DNA of 30,810 nucleotides from an uncultured Clostridia bacterium (GTDB taxonomy: Bacteria > Bacillota > Clostridia > Oscillospirales > Butyricicoccaceae), in assembly GCA_910586575.1 (NCBI GenBank), contig CAJUJQ010000025.1:1-30810 (forward strand), in the 5' to 3' direction. The position numbers and the translations under genes were made by a program. Shown here in pieces: positions 29,340-30,810 of this stretch; position 1 is the stretch's first letter, and each line of letters opens with the position of its first letter. The notes beneath the pieces are model-generated. The model made no database searches. It saw only the letters and a program-made list of their open reading frames with translations, and was not told where the DNA came from.

Positions 29340-29741
29340 ATGTGGAAAGAATTTAAGGAATTCGCGTTTCGCGGAAATGTCATGGATATGGCAATCGGCG
29401 TTATCATTGGCAGCGCGTTCAGCGGGATTGTCAACTCGCTGGTCAATATGCTGACCTCCGTCATCAGCATTGCCACCAACGGCATCCAGTTTGCCGGGAT
29501 GAGCTTCACACTCGCCGGGACGGCCATTATTTACGGCGAGTTCATCCAGGCGGTGCTGAATTTCTTTATTATCGCAATCTGTGTATTCGCCATGGTCAAG
29601 GCGATGAACGGTATGCATCGTAAGAAGGACGGACCCGTGCCCGAGGCCGCCCCTGCCGCGCCGACAGCGGAGGAATTGCTGACCGAAATCCGCGACCTGC
29701 TCCGCGGGACAAACGCCGGCACGCCGGGGAAAGAGGCGTAA
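29340..29741 (+). CDS. mscL: Large-conductance mechanosensitive channel MscL
   Basis: A 133-residue MscL of normal length. The N-terminal helix and first membrane segment carry the signature EFKEFAFRGNVMDMAIGVIIG followed by SAFSGIVNSLV; a short extracellular loop and second segment (FIQAVLNFFIIAICVFAMVK) follow; the C-terminal bundle is an Ala/Pro linker and EELLTEIRDLLRG. It opens under membrane tension to release solutes on hypo-osmotic shock. The ATG at 29340 follows AGAGGA. yqeC begins three bases after its stop, so the two genes form a transcription unit. Confidence 0.95.
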   Translation: MWKEFKEFAFRGNVMDMAIGVIIGSAFSGIVNSLVNMLTSVISIATNGIQFAGMSFTLAGTAIIYGEFIQAVLNFFIIAICVFAMVKAMNGMHRKKDGPVPEAAPAAPTAEELLTEIRDLLRGTNAGTPGKEA

Positions 29742-29744
29742 CCG

Positions 29745-30239
29745 ATGGTTCTGGATATCTTGCAGCTGCGCGGCTGCCGCCGTGTCGCGCTGCTGGGCGC
29801 GGGCGGGAAAAGCACCCTGCAAAGCATCCTCGAAAAGGAATGCGCTGCGCTCGGCGAGTCCTGCGAATTTTATGAGGTGGGCAGTGCCCAGGGACGCTGC
29901 TTGAAGCTGTACGCTCCGGATACCCTCACCCTGCGCCCGGGAACCGACTGCGCGGTTGTGGTCGCGGGGCTGGGCGCGCTCGATTGGTCAATTGGCGAGG
30001 TGTGCGACGGCTTCGCGCTCCGGCGCGAATTTACCGCCAACCCCAGTCGCCCCTGCGACGGGCACGACCTGTTGGCGGTGGTGCGGGATACCCTGTATGC
30101 GCTCCCCTGCGAAAAAAAGCGGCTGCGTGTCCTGCTCAACCAAGCGGATACCGGTATGCTGCATGTACGCGCCGCCGACCTCATGCGCGCCCTGCAGGAC
30201 GAGGGCTATTTTGCGGCGGCGCTCTCCCTGCTGGTCTAA
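29745..30239 (+). CDS. Short YqeC-like (selenium-dependent hydroxylase accessory) protein
   Basis: A 164-residue protein resembling the C-terminal and P-loop parts of YqeC. The nucleotide-binding loop GAGGKST is at residues 18-24; VVVAGLGALDWSIGEV and the NQAD motif in RVLLNQADTG correspond to the conserved middle and NKxD-like motif. Full YqeC proteins are about 230-250 residues, so roughly 70 residues between the P-loop and the AGLGALD motif are missing. YqeC is tied to maturation of selenium-dependent molybdenum hydroxylases, though its reaction is unknown. No other hydroxylase gene is in view. The ATG at 29745 overlaps GAGGCG at the end of mscL. Confidence 0.65.
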   Translation: MVLDILQLRGCRRVALLGAGGKSTLQSILEKECAALGESCEFYEVGSAQGRCLKLYAPDTLTLRPGTDCAVVVAGLGALDWSIGEVCDGFALRREFTANPSRPCDGHDLLAVVRDTLYALPCEKKRLRVLLNQADTGMLHVRAADLMRALQDEGYFAAALSLLV

Positions 30240-30243
30240 AAAT

Positions 30244-30328
30244 AAAAAAACCTGCACAAACAATCACGGTACCAACGGAGGGGAATCCCCCTCCACCGGA
30301 TAACCGCTGTTGTTTGTGCAGATTTTTT
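30244..30328. terminator. Bidirectional terminator, long stem
   Basis: A 12-bp outer stem, CTGCACAAACAA (30252-30263) with TTGTTTGTGCAG (30310-30321), encloses a smaller GGAGGGG/CCCCTCC hairpin. It is followed by ATTTTTT on the plus strand and AAAAAAA (a U-run on the minus strand) at 30244-30250. It closes yqeC and the minus-strand gene at the right edge. Confidence 0.92.
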
Positions 30329-30381
30329 ATCATCAGAATCCGATTGCTTCCCACCGGGACACGCCGCCCCGCCAAAGGGCT

Positions 30382-30766
30382 TTACGGCAGAATAATCATT
30401 CCGCTCGGGGTATCATGCCCCCAAACAGGGCGCATGCCGATTTTCATAGAGGAAAGGAGCGGCACATAGCTGACCCACAGCTCGCTGTCCTGCAACAGTA
30501 CCGTTTCATCGTCCCACTGTGCAAGGGTTTCGCCGGTTTCCGCGTCCCGCAGCTCTGCCCCGCGCCCTGCCATGTAGTGAACCGTAATCCCACGATAGGT
30601 AACCGACGCTGTTCCCTGCCCGACATCCAGGTTCTCCGGAACGCCCAGCCCCCGGCACACCTGCGACAGCGGGACCAGGAACCCCGCGTGATCATCCTCC
30701 CGTGCCGGAACCCAGAACGGGGTCGGCAAACCGCTGGTATCATACGCATACGGCGCGCCGCCGTCC
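30382..30766 (-). CDS. Copper-amine-oxidase-like (stalk) domain protein, C-terminal part
   Basis: The last 128 codons of a longer protein, cut where the sequence turns into adapter. The visible part reads through to ILP at the end and resembles a copper amine oxidase N-terminal-like (stalk) repeat: HAGFLVPLSQVCRGLGVPEN, a beta stretch VTYRGITVHYMAGRGAEL, and WVSYVPLLSSMKIGMRPVW. In Clostridia such repeats are usually found in secreted or cell-wall proteins; the signal peptide and any catalytic domain would lie in the missing part. The frame is open to 30766 with no internal start that need be chosen. The gene ends just before the shared terminator. Confidence 0.6.
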
Positions 30767-30810
30767 AGATCGGAAGAGCGTCGTGTAGGGAAAGAGTGTA
30801 GATCTCGGTG
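30767..30810. other. Illumina adapter remnant at the contig end
   Basis: The last 44 bases begin AGATCGGAAGAGCGTCGTGT and run on as the reverse complement of the TruSeq universal adapter. They are sequencing artefact, not genome. Confidence 0.97.

Noticed and set aside
30310..30801. A 163-codon plus-strand frame ending in GRASCRERV
   Set aside because: Its C-terminus is translated adapter and the rest is antisense to the stalk-domain gene.
1..30810. CRISPR arrays, tRNA, rRNA, transposase or phage genes
   Set aside because: I saw no regularly spaced repeats, cloverleaf-like sequences, rRNA stretches or transposase motifs on either strand.

Overview
The window looks like one end of a contig from a GC-rich anaerobic Clostridia member, most likely an Oscillospiraceae/Ruminococcaceae-type gut bacterium. 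The evidence is a Firmicutes-style ethanolamine operon, a DUF4317 gene, a FapA/DUF342 protein, strong AGGAGG-type ribosome sites and a short SecG. The assignment is inferred from gene content; no rRNA or tRNA is present. The right edge ends in 44 bases of Illumina adapter (30767-30810), so the true sequence stops at 30766.

Layout. (1) 1-5757, minus: ethanolamine utilisation (bacterial microcompartment) operon eutS-eutP-eutA-eutB-eutC-eutL-acetaldehyde dehydrogenase, the last cut by the window edge. Ethanolamine is split by B12-dependent EutBC, EutA reactivates the lyase, EutS and EutL are shell proteins, and the dehydrogenase turns acetaldehyde into acetyl-CoA. (2) 5758-11344: a CdaR/PucR-type regulator diverges from eutS. 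Convergent to it lies a minus-strand operon of an opine-dehydrogenase-family enzyme and a complete TRAP transporter (DctP-DctQ-DctM). (3) 11746-14679: PfkB sugar kinase (minus), MgtC-like membrane protein (plus), HAD phosphatase (plus). (4) 14781-20042: a signalling block of minus-strand fapA-cheX-cheY and a plus-strand hybrid histidine kinase, flanked by two inverted copies of a dispersed palindromic repeat. (5) 20260-23868, plus: small membrane protein, zinc-ribbon protein, RarA ATPase, DUF4317 protein. (6) 23973-27553, minus: mannitol-type PTS EIICBA followed by an HPr without the regulatory serine, then SecG with a small membrane protein, then a small helical protein. (7) 27869-30766: cysteine-synthase-family enzyme, a 540-base array of hairpin repeats, mscL-yqeC, and the C-terminal end of a copper-amine-oxidase-like (stalk) domain protein.

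Most informative observations: a 170-base leader closed by a long pairing upstream of the mannitol PTS gene, which looks like a structured cis-regulatory RNA; a perfect 11-bp inverted repeat in the eutS/regulator divergent region; the opine dehydrogenase/TRAP module beside the ethanolamine operon, which has no eutVW; the orphan FapA-CheX-CheY set; an HPr with Arg at position 46; the two-copy dispersed element; and the adapter at the contig end. Functional claims rest on reading motifs and remembered family features; no database search was run.
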